Shown: positions 35,135 to 43,165 of the stretch, piece by piece
How the letters are laid out: the number at the start of each line of letters is the position of its first letter
How positions within the stretch are numbered: position 1 is the first letter of the stretch
DNA from: Pseudomonadota bacterium
GTDB taxonomy: Bacteria > Pseudomonadota > Alphaproteobacteria > Reyranellales > Reyranellaceae
DNA: 64,000 nt
Assembly: GCA_018240685.1 (NCBI GenBank)
Contig: JAFEFG010000003.1
Coordinates: 1 to 64,000, forward strand
Direction of reading: 5' to 3'
Position numbers and translations under genes: made by a program
The notes under the pieces: generated by a model
The model's database searches: none
Told to the model about the DNA's origin: nothing
The model's input: the letters and a program-made list of their open reading frames with translations, nothing else

Positions 35135-36718
35135 ATGTTGTCGACGCTTCGTCGCGTCTTTCTATCGATGGCGGCGGCCGCTGCGGTGGCCGTCCCGCTG
35201 GCGGCCCCGGCGCATGCGCAGACGGTGCTGCGCTTTGCGCCTCATTCGGACCTCAAGATCCTCGATCCGATCTGGACGACGGCGCTTATCACGACCGACC
35301 ACGGCATGATGGTCTACGACACGCTGTTTGCCGTCGACGACAAGCTGGAGGTGAAGCCCCAGATGGTCGACAAATGGGAGGTCTCGCCCGACAAGCTGAC
35401 CTGGACCTTCACCCTGCGTGATGGCCTCGAGTGGCACGACGGTACGCCGGTGACGGCTGAGGATTGCGTCGCCTCGCTCAAGCGCTGGGGTGCCAAGGAC
35501 ACGATGGGCCAGAAGCTGATGGGCGTCGTGACCGAGCTCAGCGCGCCGGATGCCAAGACCATCAAGATGGTGCTGAGCCAGCCCTATGGTCTGGTGCTGG
35601 AATCGCTCGGCAAGTCGAGCTCCAACATTCCCTTCATGATGCCGAAGCGGATCGCGCAGACGGACCCCAATACGCAGATCACCGATCCCATCGGTTCCGG
35701 TCCGTTCATCTTCAAGAAGGATGAATGGAAGCCGGGCGAGAAGGTCGTGTACGTCAAGAACCCGCGCTACAAGCCGCGCAACGAGCCGCCCTCGGGCCTG
35801 GCCGGCGGCAAGGTGGCGAAGGTCGACCGCGTCGAGTGGATCTGGATCGCCGATACGCAGACGCAAGTGAACGCGCTGCTGGCCGGCGAGATCGACGCCA
35901 TGGAGATGGTGCCGCCGGATCTGCTGCCGCTGCTCGAGAAGGAGAAGAGCGTCAAGACCTTCGTCATCAACACGGCGGGGCGTCAGTATGCGATGCGCTT
36001 CAACACGCTCTACAAGCCGTTCGACAACCCGAAGATCCGCCTCGCCGCACTCTATGCGCTCGACGAGAAGGAGATCCTCGAGGCCAATGTCGGCGATCCG
36101 AAATACTATACGATCTGCAAGTCTCTGTTCCCGTGCGGCTCGCCGCTCGAATCGACCAAGGGATGGGAGGACAAGCTCTCCGGCAATGCTGCCAAGGCCA
36201 GGCAGCTCCTGCAGGAGGCGGGCTATGACGGCACGCCGATCGTGATGATGCACCAGACAGACGTGCCCGGTCACAACAACCTCGCCACCGTCGCCAAGCC
36301 GCAGCTCGAACGTGCGGGCTTCAAGGTCGACCTGCAGCCGATGGACTGGCAGACCCTGGTGGCGCGCCGCGCCAAGAAGGATCCGCCGGACAAGGGCGGC
36401 TGGAACGTCTTCTTCACCTCCTGGGGGGCGACGGACGTGCTGAACCCGGTCTCGACCGCGTTCCTGAACGCCGCCTGCGACAAGGCGACGTTCGGTTGGC
36501 CGTGCGATGCGGAGCTCGAGAAGCTGCGCGACGCCTATGCCAAGGAGACCGACCCGGCCAAGCAGAAGGCGATCGCCGAGCAGGTGCAGCTGCGCGTGAT
36601 CGAGTACCCGACGCATGCGCCGCTCGGCCAGTACACCGCGCCGTCGGCGGTGCGCAGCAACGTGACCGGCCTTCTGCACGCGCCGGCGCTGGCGCTGTGG
36701 AACGTCCAGAAGAACTAG
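35135..36718 (+). CDS. Peptide/opine-type ABC transporter substrate-binding protein (orphan)
   Basis: A 527-aa SBP_bac_5 family binding protein. The signal peptide MLSTLRRVFLSMAAAAAVAVPLAAPAHA is cut before QTVLRFAPHSDL. It contains DGLEWHDGTPVTAEDCVASLKRW (cluster C signature) and SDLKILDPIWTTALITTDHGMMVYDTLF. It should bind peptides, glutathione, opines or similar in the periplasm. Start ATG 35135 has AAGGAG at 35122-35127; TTG 35114 is in frame. No permease or ATPase gene is adjacent. A strong terminator follows. Confidence 0.93.
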   Translation: MLSTLRRVFLSMAAAAAVAVPLAAPAHAQTVLRFAPHSDLKILDPIWTTALITTDHGMMVYDTLFAVDDKLEVKPQMVDKWEVSPDKLTWTFTLRDGLEWHDGTPVTAEDCVASLKRWGAKDTMGQKLMGVVTELSAPDAKTIKMVLSQPYGLVLESLGKSSSNIPFMMPKRIAQTDPNTQITDPIGSGPFIFKKDEWKPGEKVVYVKNPRYKPRNEPPSGLAGGKVAKVDRVEWIWIADTQTQVNALLAGEIDAMEMVPPDLLPLLEKEKSVKTFVINTAGRQYAMRFNTLYKPFDNPKIRLAALYALDEKEILEANVGDPKYYTICKSLFPCGSPLESTKGWEDKLSGNAAKARQLLQEAGYDGTPIVMMHQTDVPGHNNLATVAKPQLERAGFKVDLQPMDWQTLVARRAKKDPPDKGGWNVFFTSWGATDVLNPVSTAFLNAACDKATFGWPCDAELEKLRDAYAKETDPAKQKAIAEQVQLRVIEYPTHAPLGQYTAPSAVRSNVTGLLHAPALALWNVQKN

Positions 36719-36737
36719 CCCGAACCCCGTCAGAGAA

Positions 36738-36769
36738 GGGCCGCAGGCATCGCGCCTGCGGCCCTTTTT
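36738..36769 (+). terminator. Strong intrinsic terminator after the peptide-binding protein gene
   Basis: GGGCCGCAGGC (36738-36748) pairs perfectly with GCCTGCGGCCC (36754-36764), a five-base loop between, directly followed by TTTTT (36765-36769). Canonical Rho-independent form. Confidence 0.93.
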
Positions 36770-36787
36770 GATTCCGGTCCTTCGATC

Positions 36788-37603
36788 TCAATCGAGCCGC
36801 ACACTCACGCCCTCCAGCCCCTTCCTTGAGGCGGGGAAGCGCTTGGTCACTTCGGCGTCATGGCCCGGGATGATCATTTCGGTGCGGCCTTCGGCGAGCT
36901 TCTTGAGCTTGTCGTAGCCGGCGAGCATGTCGGCCACCGAATAGACGATCGAGAACAGCTTGTCGTTGTTGACGCCCCAGAAGTAGTGCGAGGCATCCGA
37001 CGCCAGCACCAGCCAGCCGTTGCGGGTCATGATGCGCACCGACTGGATGCCCATCGTATGGCCGCCGATCAGATGCACCGACAGGCCGGGCCGGATTTCC
37101 TCGTCGCCGTCGTGGAAGACGACGCGGTTGCCGTAGAGCGCGCGCACCATGCCGACGATGTCGTCGCACTCGTAGGCGTGCCGGAAGGTGCCCTTGCACA
37201 TGTGCCGGCCGGTGGCGAACTGCATCTCCTTGTCCTGCAGGTGGAAGCGGGCCTTGGGGAAGCGGTCCCAGTTGCCGATATGGTCGTAATGCAAGTGGGT
37301 GACGATCACGTCCTCGACCTCGCCGGCATCGATGCCGAGGTCGGCCAGCAGGTCGGCGGGGTTCTTCTTGACCTCGCGGCCGCGCTTCTTGCCGACCTGG
37401 GCGTTGAAGCCGGTGTCGATCACGATCGGCTTGGCGCCGATCTCGCGCTTGCCCTCGGCGTCGAGCGGGATCGCGACCCACACGAAGTAGTCCATCGGGC
37501 AGTCGGCGTCGTGTGGATCGGGGTTGATCTGCACTTCCCAAGCCTTGCGCGGCAGATGGGCGTACTTGACCGCGTGGACCTCGTAGATGGGCGTCGAGCG
37601 CAT
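36788..37603 (-). CDS. Metallo-beta-lactamase-fold N-acyl homoserine lactonase-like hydrolase
   Basis: A 271-aa MBL-fold hydrolase with the two-zinc motif THLHYDHIGN (HxHxDH), an additional His in LIGGHTMG, an Asp in ASDASHYFW and a His in IIPGHD near the C-terminus. The order and size match AhlB-type quorum-quenching lactonases; a general lactonase or esterase role is equally possible without a luxI/luxR context. The upstream leader and ACT-like gene are divergent from it. Confidence 0.85.
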   Translation of the reverse strand: MRSTPIYEVHAVKYAHLPRKAWEVQINPDPHDADCPMDYFVWVAIPLDAEGKREIGAKPIVIDTGFNAQVGKKRGREVKKNPADLLADLGIDAGEVEDVIVTHLHYDHIGNWDRFPKARFHLQDKEMQFATGRHMCKGTFRHAYECDDIVGMVRALYGNRVVFHDGDEEIRPGLSVHLIGGHTMGIQSVRIMTRNGWLVLASDASHYFWGVNNDKLFSIVYSVADMLAGYDKLKKLAEGRTEMIIPGHDAEVTKRFPASRKGLEGVSVRLD

Positions 37604-37664
37604 TTTTGTTTCCTTCCCGTCGTTTCTCGGCGGCGGAGCGTAGCGCGGGCGGCGGTTCGGGCGC

Positions 37665-37670
37665 TATACT
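37665..37670 (+). promoter_or_regulatory. Candidate -10 box of a leader preceding the ACT-like gene
   Basis: TATACT matches the -10 consensus except one base, and the leader-peptide ATG begins six bases after it, so the transcript could be leaderless. No good -35 is visible 16-18 bp upstream. Confidence 0.4.
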
Positions 37671-37675
37671 GTGAC

Positions 37676-37807
37676 ATGGTCAAGCGAGACCTCCTCGGTG
37701 GGCGAATTAGCACCCCGGTTTGCACTGCAAGCCGGGCCGTTGCTGCGTTTGCCTTTTTCCGTTCCGAGGAGCCGTCCCATGTCCGCCGTCCTGGCGCTCA
37801 AGCGTAA
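37676..37807 (+). CDS. Leader peptide overlapping the ACT-like gene start
   Basis: A 43-codon frame (MVKRDLLGGRISTPVCTASR then AVAAFAFFRS...) that starts at an ATG placed for leaderless initiation and ends at TAA 37805, 29 bp inside the ACT-like gene. The RISTPV core matches the ileS leader (RIISPV) and the DNA around it is alike (GCGAATTA, then CCCGGT). It contains a 10-bp hairpin and a later T5 run (37754-37758). Function as a translated regulatory leader is inferred from this resemblance; it may also be non-coding. Confidence 0.4.
   Translation: MVKRDLLGGRISTPVCTASRAVAAFAFFRSEEPSHVRRPGAQA
37714..37736 (+). terminator. Hairpin in the ACT-like gene leader
   Basis: CCCGGTTTGC pairs with GCAAGCCGGG (one G-T wobble) with a three-base loop. 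A T5 run follows 17 bases later (37754-37758), so it is not a textbook terminator, but it lies in the same place as the ileS-leader terminator relative to the shared peptide core. Confidence 0.4.
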
Positions 37808-38033
37808 TTCGTCGACTGTCCGTTACTGTTTCGAAGCCGATGCCGAACCCGGCGTCCTGCCGCGCGCGCTGGAGCTGCTGGCGAAGCGCGGCCTCGTGCC
37901 CGCCCGCGTCTATGCCCAGGCCGATGCCGACCAACTCTCGGTCGAGATCGAAGTCGAGGGGCTGGAGCCCGACACGGCCGAGCATGTCGGCCGCAGCCTG
38001 TCGCAGATCGTAGGCATTCGACACGCCTTCTAG
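37779..38033 (+). CDS. Small ACT-like protein
   Basis: An 84-aa protein consisting of one ACT-like fold (VRYCFEADAEPGVLPRALELLAKRGLVPARVYAQADADQLSVEIEVEGLEPDTAEHVGRSLSQIVGIRHAF). The beta-alpha-beta-beta-alpha-beta pattern with a Gly after the first strand is that of ACT domains and of the small acetolactate-synthase subunit. It is not attached to an enzyme domain here. The leader before it resembles the ileS Ile leader, which hints at branched-chain amino-acid sensing. It is convergent with a racemase-like gene, with stop codons in a hairpin at 38030-38055. Confidence 0.65.
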   Translation: MSAVLALKRNSSTVRYCFEADAEPGVLPRALELLAKRGLVPARVYAQADADQLSVEIEVEGLEPDTAEHVGRSLSQIVGIRHAF

Positions 38034-38055
38034 CGGCGCGCACTCACGCCGCTAG
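38030..38055. repeat. Perfect 9-bp hairpin at the convergent ACT / racemase-like ends
   Basis: CTAGCGGCG (38030-38038) pairs with CGCCGCTAG (38047-38055). The ACT stop TAG is in the left arm and the minus-strand racemase-like stop (TCA, 38044-38046) is in the loop. No U-tract. Confidence 0.55.
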
Positions 38056-38721
38056 CCGCTCGACAATCGTGTCGATGTGCAGACGCGCCACGTCGACGGC
38101 AGGGAAGCCGGCAGTCTGTTCGTCGAACATGACGGCGAGGTCGGTGCCGGCAAGCAGGATCGCCTCCACGCCGTCGCGACGCTGCAGGTCGGCGGCGATG
38201 CGGCGCAGGCCTGCCGCGTCCGCGGCATCGGCCTTCTGGGTGTCGAGAATGGCCTGGTAGGCGCGGCCGATGAAGGCGAGCTCGTCGGGCTGCGGCTTCA
38301 CGATTTCCACCTCCTTGAGCTGGCCCCACAGGCCGCCTTCCATGGTGAAGACGGTGCCGAACAGCGCCACGCGCCTGAGCCTGCGGGCGCGAAGCTCGGC
38401 GGCGATCGAATCGACGATGTCGATGATCGGCAGGCGCGTGCGCTGGCGAATCTCGCCGATGCAGATATGGGGTGTCACCGCGGGCATGGCGACCGACTGG
38501 GCGCCGGCGCGGGCCAGCCGCTCCATGAAGCTCACGAGATAGTCCGCCAGTGCGTCCAGCCGGCCGGCGCGGATGAGGCTCTGGCCGTGCTCAACATCGG
38601 CATGGACGAACACGAGGTCGGGCGAGAAGCCGCGCGCCTTGCAGGCCGCCGCGATCCGCTCGTAGTAGTGAATCGTGGCGCCGACGCCCAGCCCGCCGAC
38701 GATGCCGACGCAGCTCGTCAT
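38044..38721 (-). CDS. Aspartate/glutamate racemase-like protein lacking both catalytic Cys
   Basis: A 225-aa protein with the Asp/Glu racemase superfamily fold: CVGIVGGLGVGATIHYYERI at the start, RVALFGTVFTMEGGLWGQL in the middle. The two sites that normally hold the catalytic cysteines read MPAVTPH instead of MPCNTxH and LAGTDLAVMF instead of xGCTExxLL, so both thiols are absent while the His is kept. Racemase activity is therefore unlikely. Its start overlaps the stop of the upstream GST gene by four bases. Confidence 0.8.
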   Translation of the reverse strand: MTSCVGIVGGLGVGATIHYYERIAAACKARGFSPDLVFVHADVEHGQSLIRAGRLDALADYLVSFMERLARAGAQSVAMPAVTPHICIGEIRQRTRLPIIDIVDSIAAELRARRLRRVALFGTVFTMEGGLWGQLKEVEIVKPQPDELAFIGRAYQAILDTQKADAADAAGLRRIAADLQRRDGVEAILLAGTDLAVMFDEQTAGFPAVDVARLHIDTIVERLAA

Positions 38722-39350
38722 GTCGGCCAGTTCCGCCGCCACACCGCGGCCAGTTCGGGCCGCTGGTCGGCGTGGCGGGCGATCGCGAACAGCCGCGGCG
38801 CTTCGATCTCGAACCAGCCGCGCTTGGGCCGCCAGCGCGTCATGACGGCGACATAGATATCGAGGGCGGAGAAGCGCTCGCCCAGGAACCACGGCGAGCC
38901 CGCCACGCCGTTGACCTGCCGCCACAGCCGTTGCGCGTAGGCGTCGGTGGCGGCGCGGAAGGGATCGCGCGCAGTGTTTACCGCAACGAAGCGCGCCGGG
39001 TCGTCGGCATAGGTGAAGGTCGGATAGATGTTGGCGACGATGAAGACCAGCCAGCGCAGGAACTTCGCGCGTTCCGGCGTGCCCGGTCCCGGCACCAGCG
39101 ACTCCTGACCGGTGATGTCGGCCAGCAGCAGCGTGATGGCCGCGCTCTCGCTCATCACTGTGCCATCGGGCAGCATGAGCGTCGGCACTTGCGCTAGCGG
39201 ATTGACCTTTTCCAGCTTGGCGCGCGCGTCGGACGACTTGAAGAGGTCGTCCACCGGCTCGAAGGTGAAGGGCAGACCATACCAGGCGAGCTGCGCCTCG
39301 ACGATGGCTGATCCCCAGCCGGCGCGGCCATAGAGTTTGTAGCCGGCCAT
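38718..39350 (-). CDS. Glutathione S-transferase family protein
   Basis: A 210-aa GST. The N-terminal thioredoxin-like domain includes AQLAWYGLPFTFEPVDD and VNPLAQVPTLMLPDGTVMSESAAITLLL with cis-Pro and the SES glutathione site; an alpha-helical C-terminal domain has FLGERFSALDIYVAVMTRW. Substrate unknown. It is 7 bp downstream of the HIBADH-like gene and overlaps the next gene by four bases, so the group is one transcription unit. Confidence 0.87.
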   Translation of the reverse strand: MAGYKLYGRAGWGSAIVEAQLAWYGLPFTFEPVDDLFKSSDARAKLEKVNPLAQVPTLMLPDGTVMSESAAITLLLADITGQESLVPGPGTPERAKFLRWLVFIVANIYPTFTYADDPARFVAVNTARDPFRAATDAYAQRLWRQVNGVAGSPWFLGERFSALDIYVAVMTRWRPKRGWFEIEAPRLFAIARHADQRPELAAVWRRNWPT

Positions 39351-39357
39351 GGCAGTG

Positions 39358-40227
39358 TCAGGGCTTCTGTAGCGGTTCGATCAGGCTCGACGTGTCCCAG
39401 CGTCCGCCGCCGCGCTCCTGGACGCGGGCATAGAACTGGTCGACCAGCGCCACTAGCGGCATCTGTGCCTTCCACCGCTTGCCCTCGCTCAGGCAGATGC
39501 CGAGATCCTTGCGCATCCAGTCGACGGCGAAGCCGTAGTCGAACTTGCCCGCCAGCATGTTCTGCCAGCGATTCTCCATCTGCCAGCTCTGCGCCGCGCC
39601 CTTGGAGATGGCGCCCAGCGCCTTCTCCATGTCGAGGCCGGCGCGCTGGCCGAGATTGAGCGCCTCGGCGAGGCCCTGGACGATGCCGGCAATGCACATC
39701 TGGTTCATCATCTTGGTGATCTGGCCCGTGCCTGGCGGCCCGATCAGCGTGATGGCCTTGGCATAGGAATCGGCCACGGGCTTTGCCTTGTCGAAGGCGG
39801 CCGGGTCGCCGCCGCACATCACGGTGAGCTGGCCGTTCTCCGCGCCGGCCTGGCCGCCGGAGACCGGCGCATCGATGAAGTCGATGCCGAGCTTCTTGCC
39901 CGTTGCGTGGAGTTCACGCGCCACGTCGGCGGAGGCGGTGGTGTTGTCGAAGAAGATCGCGCCCTTGCCCATGCCGGCGAAGGCGCCGTTCTCGCCCAGC
40001 ACGACCGAGCGCAGGTCGTCGTCGTTGCCGACGCAGCAGAAGACAATCTCGCGACCTGCGGCCGCTTCCTTGGGGGTCTTGGCGACCGTGCCCTTGTGCT
40101 TCTTGGTCCAGGCCTCGGCTTTGGCGAAGGTCCGGTTGTAAACCACGACCTCGTGGCCCTTGGCAGCGAGATGCCCCGCCATCGGGAAGCCCATCACGCC
40201 CAGACCCAGAAACGCCACCTTGGCCAT
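39358..40227 (-). CDS. 3-hydroxyisobutyrate dehydrogenase / tartronate semialdehyde reductase-like
   Basis: A 289-aa beta-hydroxyacid dehydrogenase. The N-terminal Rossmann motif is VAFLGLGVMGFPMAGHLAAKGHEVVVYNR, the substrate motif DAPVSGGQAGAENGQL follows, and the catalytic Lys is in GPPGTGQITKMMNQ. The family oxidises or reduces 3-hydroxyisobutyrate, glycerate and related short hydroxy acids with NAD(P). The specific substrate is not clear; GST and racemase-like genes follow in the same unit. Confidence 0.9.
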   Translation of the reverse strand: MAKVAFLGLGVMGFPMAGHLAAKGHEVVVYNRTFAKAEAWTKKHKGTVAKTPKEAAAGREIVFCCVGNDDDLRSVVLGENGAFAGMGKGAIFFDNTTASADVARELHATGKKLGIDFIDAPVSGGQAGAENGQLTVMCGGDPAAFDKAKPVADSYAKAITLIGPPGTGQITKMMNQMCIAGIVQGLAEALNLGQRAGLDMEKALGAISKGAAQSWQMENRWQNMLAGKFDYGFAVDWMRKDLGICLSEGKRWKAQMPLVALVDQFYARVQERGGGRWDTSSLIEPLQKP

Positions 40228-40342
40228 CGTCTGCTCCCATGCTGCCTTGCGTTACGGGCGGGATCATAGAACCAAATGCCCGCGATGCCAGGGGCGGTGC
40301 TGAAAAAGGACACAGAGCCGCTCCAGAGGGGAAATCGCCCGT

Positions 40343-40864
40343 TCAGTTGGCGTCGATCCCCGTCTTCTCGCGCTGGGGTGGCCAGACCGGCTTGCCGTCC
40401 GCGACGGCGATGCTGAAGCGTGCGCCGATGCCAAGGCGGTTGTCCAGATAGCGGATGCGCGTCGGCCGGAAGACATGGGCGTGGGCGCGAAAGGCGGTCC
40501 GAACGGCGCCGACCGGGTTGGCCATGAGGTCGCGGGCGAAAGGGAATTTCTCGAGATAGGTCGCGAGCGCCCGGGCCTTGTCGCCGACCGTCTCCGCGAG
40601 GCCGGCCATCCCTTCCATCTGCAGACCGCGGATGTCCCGCCAGGTCGCCACGGGTGCGTGCACCGTGACGGCACAGGCCGGATTGGCGGCGAGGTTGCGG
40701 CAGTGCCGCGAATCGAGCGACGAAAAGAAGACGAGGTCGAAGCCGGACGCGGCGAAGTAGACGTCGCTTGCCCACGGGACGTTGTCGGCGCAGGTCGCCA
40801 GCGTCATGGGGGCGACCTCCTTGAACAGGGCACCCGCCGCCGCCTCGAATTCCTCAGGTGTCAC
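40343..40864 (-). CDS. PNPOx-like (pyridoxamine 5'-phosphate oxidase family) FMN-binding protein
   Basis: A 173-aa split-barrel protein of the PNPOx-like flavin family (VAPMTLATCADNVPWASDVYFAASGFDLVFFSSLDSRHCRNLAANPACAVTVH, broken here by family variation). The FMN-site pattern and the HCRNL strand fit. These proteins bind FMN, F420 or haem. Start GTG 40864 overlaps the UbiX stop by eleven bases, so it is translated with the prenyl-FMN genes and could serve the flavin chemistry or reduction there. Enzymatic role not assigned. Confidence 0.75.
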   Translation of the reverse strand: MTPEEFEAAAGALFKEVAPMTLATCADNVPWASDVYFAASGFDLVFFSSLDSRHCRNLAANPACAVTVHAPVATWRDIRGLQMEGMAGLAETVGDKARALATYLEKFPFARDLMANPVGAVRTAFRAHAHVFRPTRIRYLDNRLGIGARFSIAVADGKPVWPPQREKTGIDAN

Positions 40865-41423
40865 CGCCGCTCCAGCGCTTGAACAGGCTGTGCTCGATCT
40901 CGAACTGGTCAAGGACCTTGCCGACCGTCTGGTCGACGACGTCCATGATGGTCTTCGGGCCGTGATAGAAGGACGGCGCCGGCGGCAGGATGACACCGCC
41001 CATCTCCGCGACGGCCGTCATGTGCCGCAGATGGCCGAGATGGAGCGGGGTCTCGCGCGGTACGAGGACGAGCTTGCGGCGTTCCTTGAGCGTCACGTCG
41101 GCGGCGCGGGCGAGGAGGTTGTCGTTCAGGGACAGGGCGATCTGGGCCAGGCTCTTCATCGAGCAGGGAACCACCGCCATGCCGGCAACCCGGAACGAAC
41201 CGCTCGAGACCGAGGCGGCGAGATTGTCGTGGGCGTGGACGACATCGGCCAGTGCCCTGACCGATTCGACGCTGCGATCGGTCTCCAGGCGCAAGGTCAC
41301 TTCGGCGCCCTTGCTCAGGATCAAGTGGGTCTCCACGTCGCGGATGTCCTTGAGCACTTCAAGCAGGCGAATGCCGAAGATGACTCCGCTCGATCCGGAC
41401 AAACCCACAATCAGACGCTTCAT
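40854..41423 (-). CDS. UbiX-like flavin prenyltransferase
   Basis: A 189-aa UbiX. It has the family Gly/Ser-rich start RLIVGLSGSSGVIFGIRLLEVL, a VVPCSMKSLAQIALSLNDNLLARAADVTLKE element, LVLVPRETPLHLGHLRHM and the C-terminal VVDQTVGKVLDQFEIEHS. It makes prenylated FMN from FMN and dimethylallyl (mono- or di-)phosphate, the cofactor used by UbiD decarboxylases. Three UbiD paralogues lie immediately upstream on the same strand, which identifies this as their dedicated prenyltransferase. Confidence 0.93.
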   Translation of the reverse strand: MKRLIVGLSGSSGVIFGIRLLEVLKDIRDVETHLILSKGAEVTLRLETDRSVESVRALADVVHAHDNLAASVSSGSFRVAGMAVVPCSMKSLAQIALSLNDNLLARAADVTLKERRKLVLVPRETPLHLGHLRHMTAVAEMGGVILPPAPSFYHGPKTIMDVVDQTVGKVLDQFEIEHSLFKRWSGGDT

Positions 41424-41453
41424 GACAATTCTCCTGCTGCTGTCGGCCGCTTG

Positions 41454-43070
41454 CTAGCTTTCTGCTGCATCCTTGGCCCCTTGCCGATAGACGAAGCACG
41501 AATCGGCGATCGTATAGGGATATTCGGGACGCTGGTCGGCCACGCGGCCGAGCCTGGGGCGCAAGGTGCCGAAGGCCCGATAGATGTTCGGGTAGGGCTG
41601 GCCATGGAACTTCCGGAGGATGTCCTCCCAGGTGCGGGGGGCTTCCTTGATGTAGGCCTCCATTGCCTGTTCGAGCGCCGGCTCCTCCAGAGTCGGAGCG
41701 TTCGCGGGCGGCACGCCGAACGGCTCGGTCACGGAGCACTTCATGAAACTGACTCGATCGATGTTGCCGACGATGGGGATGGTGCAGTCGAAGCCTGCCT
41801 TCGGCGTGTGCACAGGTGGATGGTTGGTCTGGGCCAGCGGATCGAGGGGGAGGATGTTCAGATCCGGGATGATGACCGTGTCGATCTGCGGGTTGTATCG
41901 CCAGGCCATCGCCCATTTCACCTGATCGTCGTCGAAGATGTCGATATCCTCATCGAAGACATAGGCGAGCTTCGGGAACCACTGCCGCGAGCAGGTCAGC
42001 ATGAGGCCAAGCGCCTGCTTGGCGTCGCCGCCGCCCACGACCTTGAGCCTCGCATAGACGATGTTGTGGCTACCGCCATAGGGCGCGTGGACGTCGAGGA
42101 CGTGCAGGCCGGCCAGCTTCAGCGCGCTGTAGATGTCCGATTCGATCGTCGGGTTGAAGATCATGAGATCGGTGCGGCCAGGATGCAGGCCGCCGATCGT
42201 GGCGTACTGGTAGATCGCATTCCTGCGATAGGTGATGCAGTCGACGACGAAGCGGCAGTTCTTGGGCAGGCCGGAGCCGTAGGTGCCGGTATATTCGCCA
42301 TAGGGACCCTCGTCGTAGATCCAGCCCTCGGACGTCATCATGCGGCCTTCGAGGATGATCTCGGCGTTGGCGGGAACCGTCAGGTCGTTGGTCTCGCACT
42401 TCACGACCTTCGCCGGCTCGCCGTAGAAGCCGCCCAGGATGTCCCAGTCGTCCTCGCCCGCGAACGAATACATCGATGCGACCTTGTCCAGCGTGGGGCC
42501 GCCGATGACCACGGCGACCGGCATGTCCTTGCCGGCCTTCTGGTACTTCTTGGCATGGATGCGCGCGTTGTGGCTGTCGTTCCTCATGTCGATGTTGGTC
42601 TCGTTCCGAGAACGATACATGAAGCGGTAGATGCCCCAGTTGATGAGGCCGGTCTCAAGATCCCGCGAGACGACGTTGGTGTCCTGGATGAACGCGTGGC
42701 CGTCGTATTTGTGATACAGGAACAGCGGGAACCGCGTGAGGTCGACGTCCTTGCCCTTCAGGATCACCTCCTTGCAGGGCGCGGTCTCGACCAGGACGGG
42801 CTTCTCCCGCTTGAGGTTGACCCGCGAGATGGCCTTGCCCAGGTCGCGCGGATCGCATTTGAGGGCGTGCGCATATTGCTCGCGCGTGCTGTAGGCGCCG
42901 GCGAGGAACATGAATTCGCTGTCGATGACCTTCTCGACCAGGATCGCCTTGTTGGGTGAGGCTTCCATCAGGGCCGGAAGCTCGTCCACGCGCTTCGGCT
43001 CCTTGATGCGCGTCAGTTGGCCGATGGCCTCCAGTTCCTCGACGAATGAGGTCATGTCCTGCTGCGGCAT
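41454..43070 (-). CDS. UbiD-family decarboxylase, member 1 (538 aa)
   Basis: A prenyl-FMN-dependent UbiD enzyme. It has the acidic catalytic motif DEGPYGEYTGTYG, INWGIYRFMYRSRN with the Arg that holds the prenyl-FMN phosphate, and the central MPVAVVIGGPTLDKVAS. UbiD enzymes decarboxylate (or carboxylate) unsaturated and aromatic acids. The closest paralogues in this cluster (members 2 and 3) resemble each other more than this one. Its gene is preceded by a 16-bp perfect hairpin that separates it from member 2. Substrate unknown. Confidence 0.9.
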   Translation of the reverse strand: MPQQDMTSFVEELEAIGQLTRIKEPKRVDELPALMEASPNKAILVEKVIDSEFMFLAGAYSTREQYAHALKCDPRDLGKAISRVNLKREKPVLVETAPCKEVILKGKDVDLTRFPLFLYHKYDGHAFIQDTNVVSRDLETGLINWGIYRFMYRSRNETNIDMRNDSHNARIHAKKYQKAGKDMPVAVVIGGPTLDKVASMYSFAGEDDWDILGGFYGEPAKVVKCETNDLTVPANAEIILEGRMMTSEGWIYDEGPYGEYTGTYGSGLPKNCRFVVDCITYRRNAIYQYATIGGLHPGRTDLMIFNPTIESDIYSALKLAGLHVLDVHAPYGGSHNIVYARLKVVGGGDAKQALGLMLTCSRQWFPKLAYVFDEDIDIFDDDQVKWAMAWRYNPQIDTVIIPDLNILPLDPLAQTNHPPVHTPKAGFDCTIPIVGNIDRVSFMKCSVTEPFGVPPANAPTLEEPALEQAMEAYIKEAPRTWEDILRKFHGQPYPNIYRAFGTLRPRLGRVADQRPEYPYTIADSCFVYRQGAKDAAES

Positions 43071-43120
43071 GGCATTGGTCCTGATGTGATCTGGTGTGGG
43101 ATTGGGTTCGCGGGGGCGTC

Positions 43121-43158
43121 CGGCAGCCCGGCCGGAACGGTGTCCGGCCGGGCTGCCG
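43121..43158. repeat. Perfect 16-bp intercistronic hairpin within the UbiD cluster
   Basis: CGGCAGCCCGGCCGGA (43121-43136) pairs perfectly with TCCGGCCGGGCTGCCG (43143-43158) around a six-base loop, in the 95-bp gap between UbiD member 2 and member 1. On the coding (minus) strand no U-tract follows, so it is more likely an mRNA-stabilising or attenuating element than a terminator. Confidence 0.6.
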
Positions 43159-43165
43159 CGTCCGA

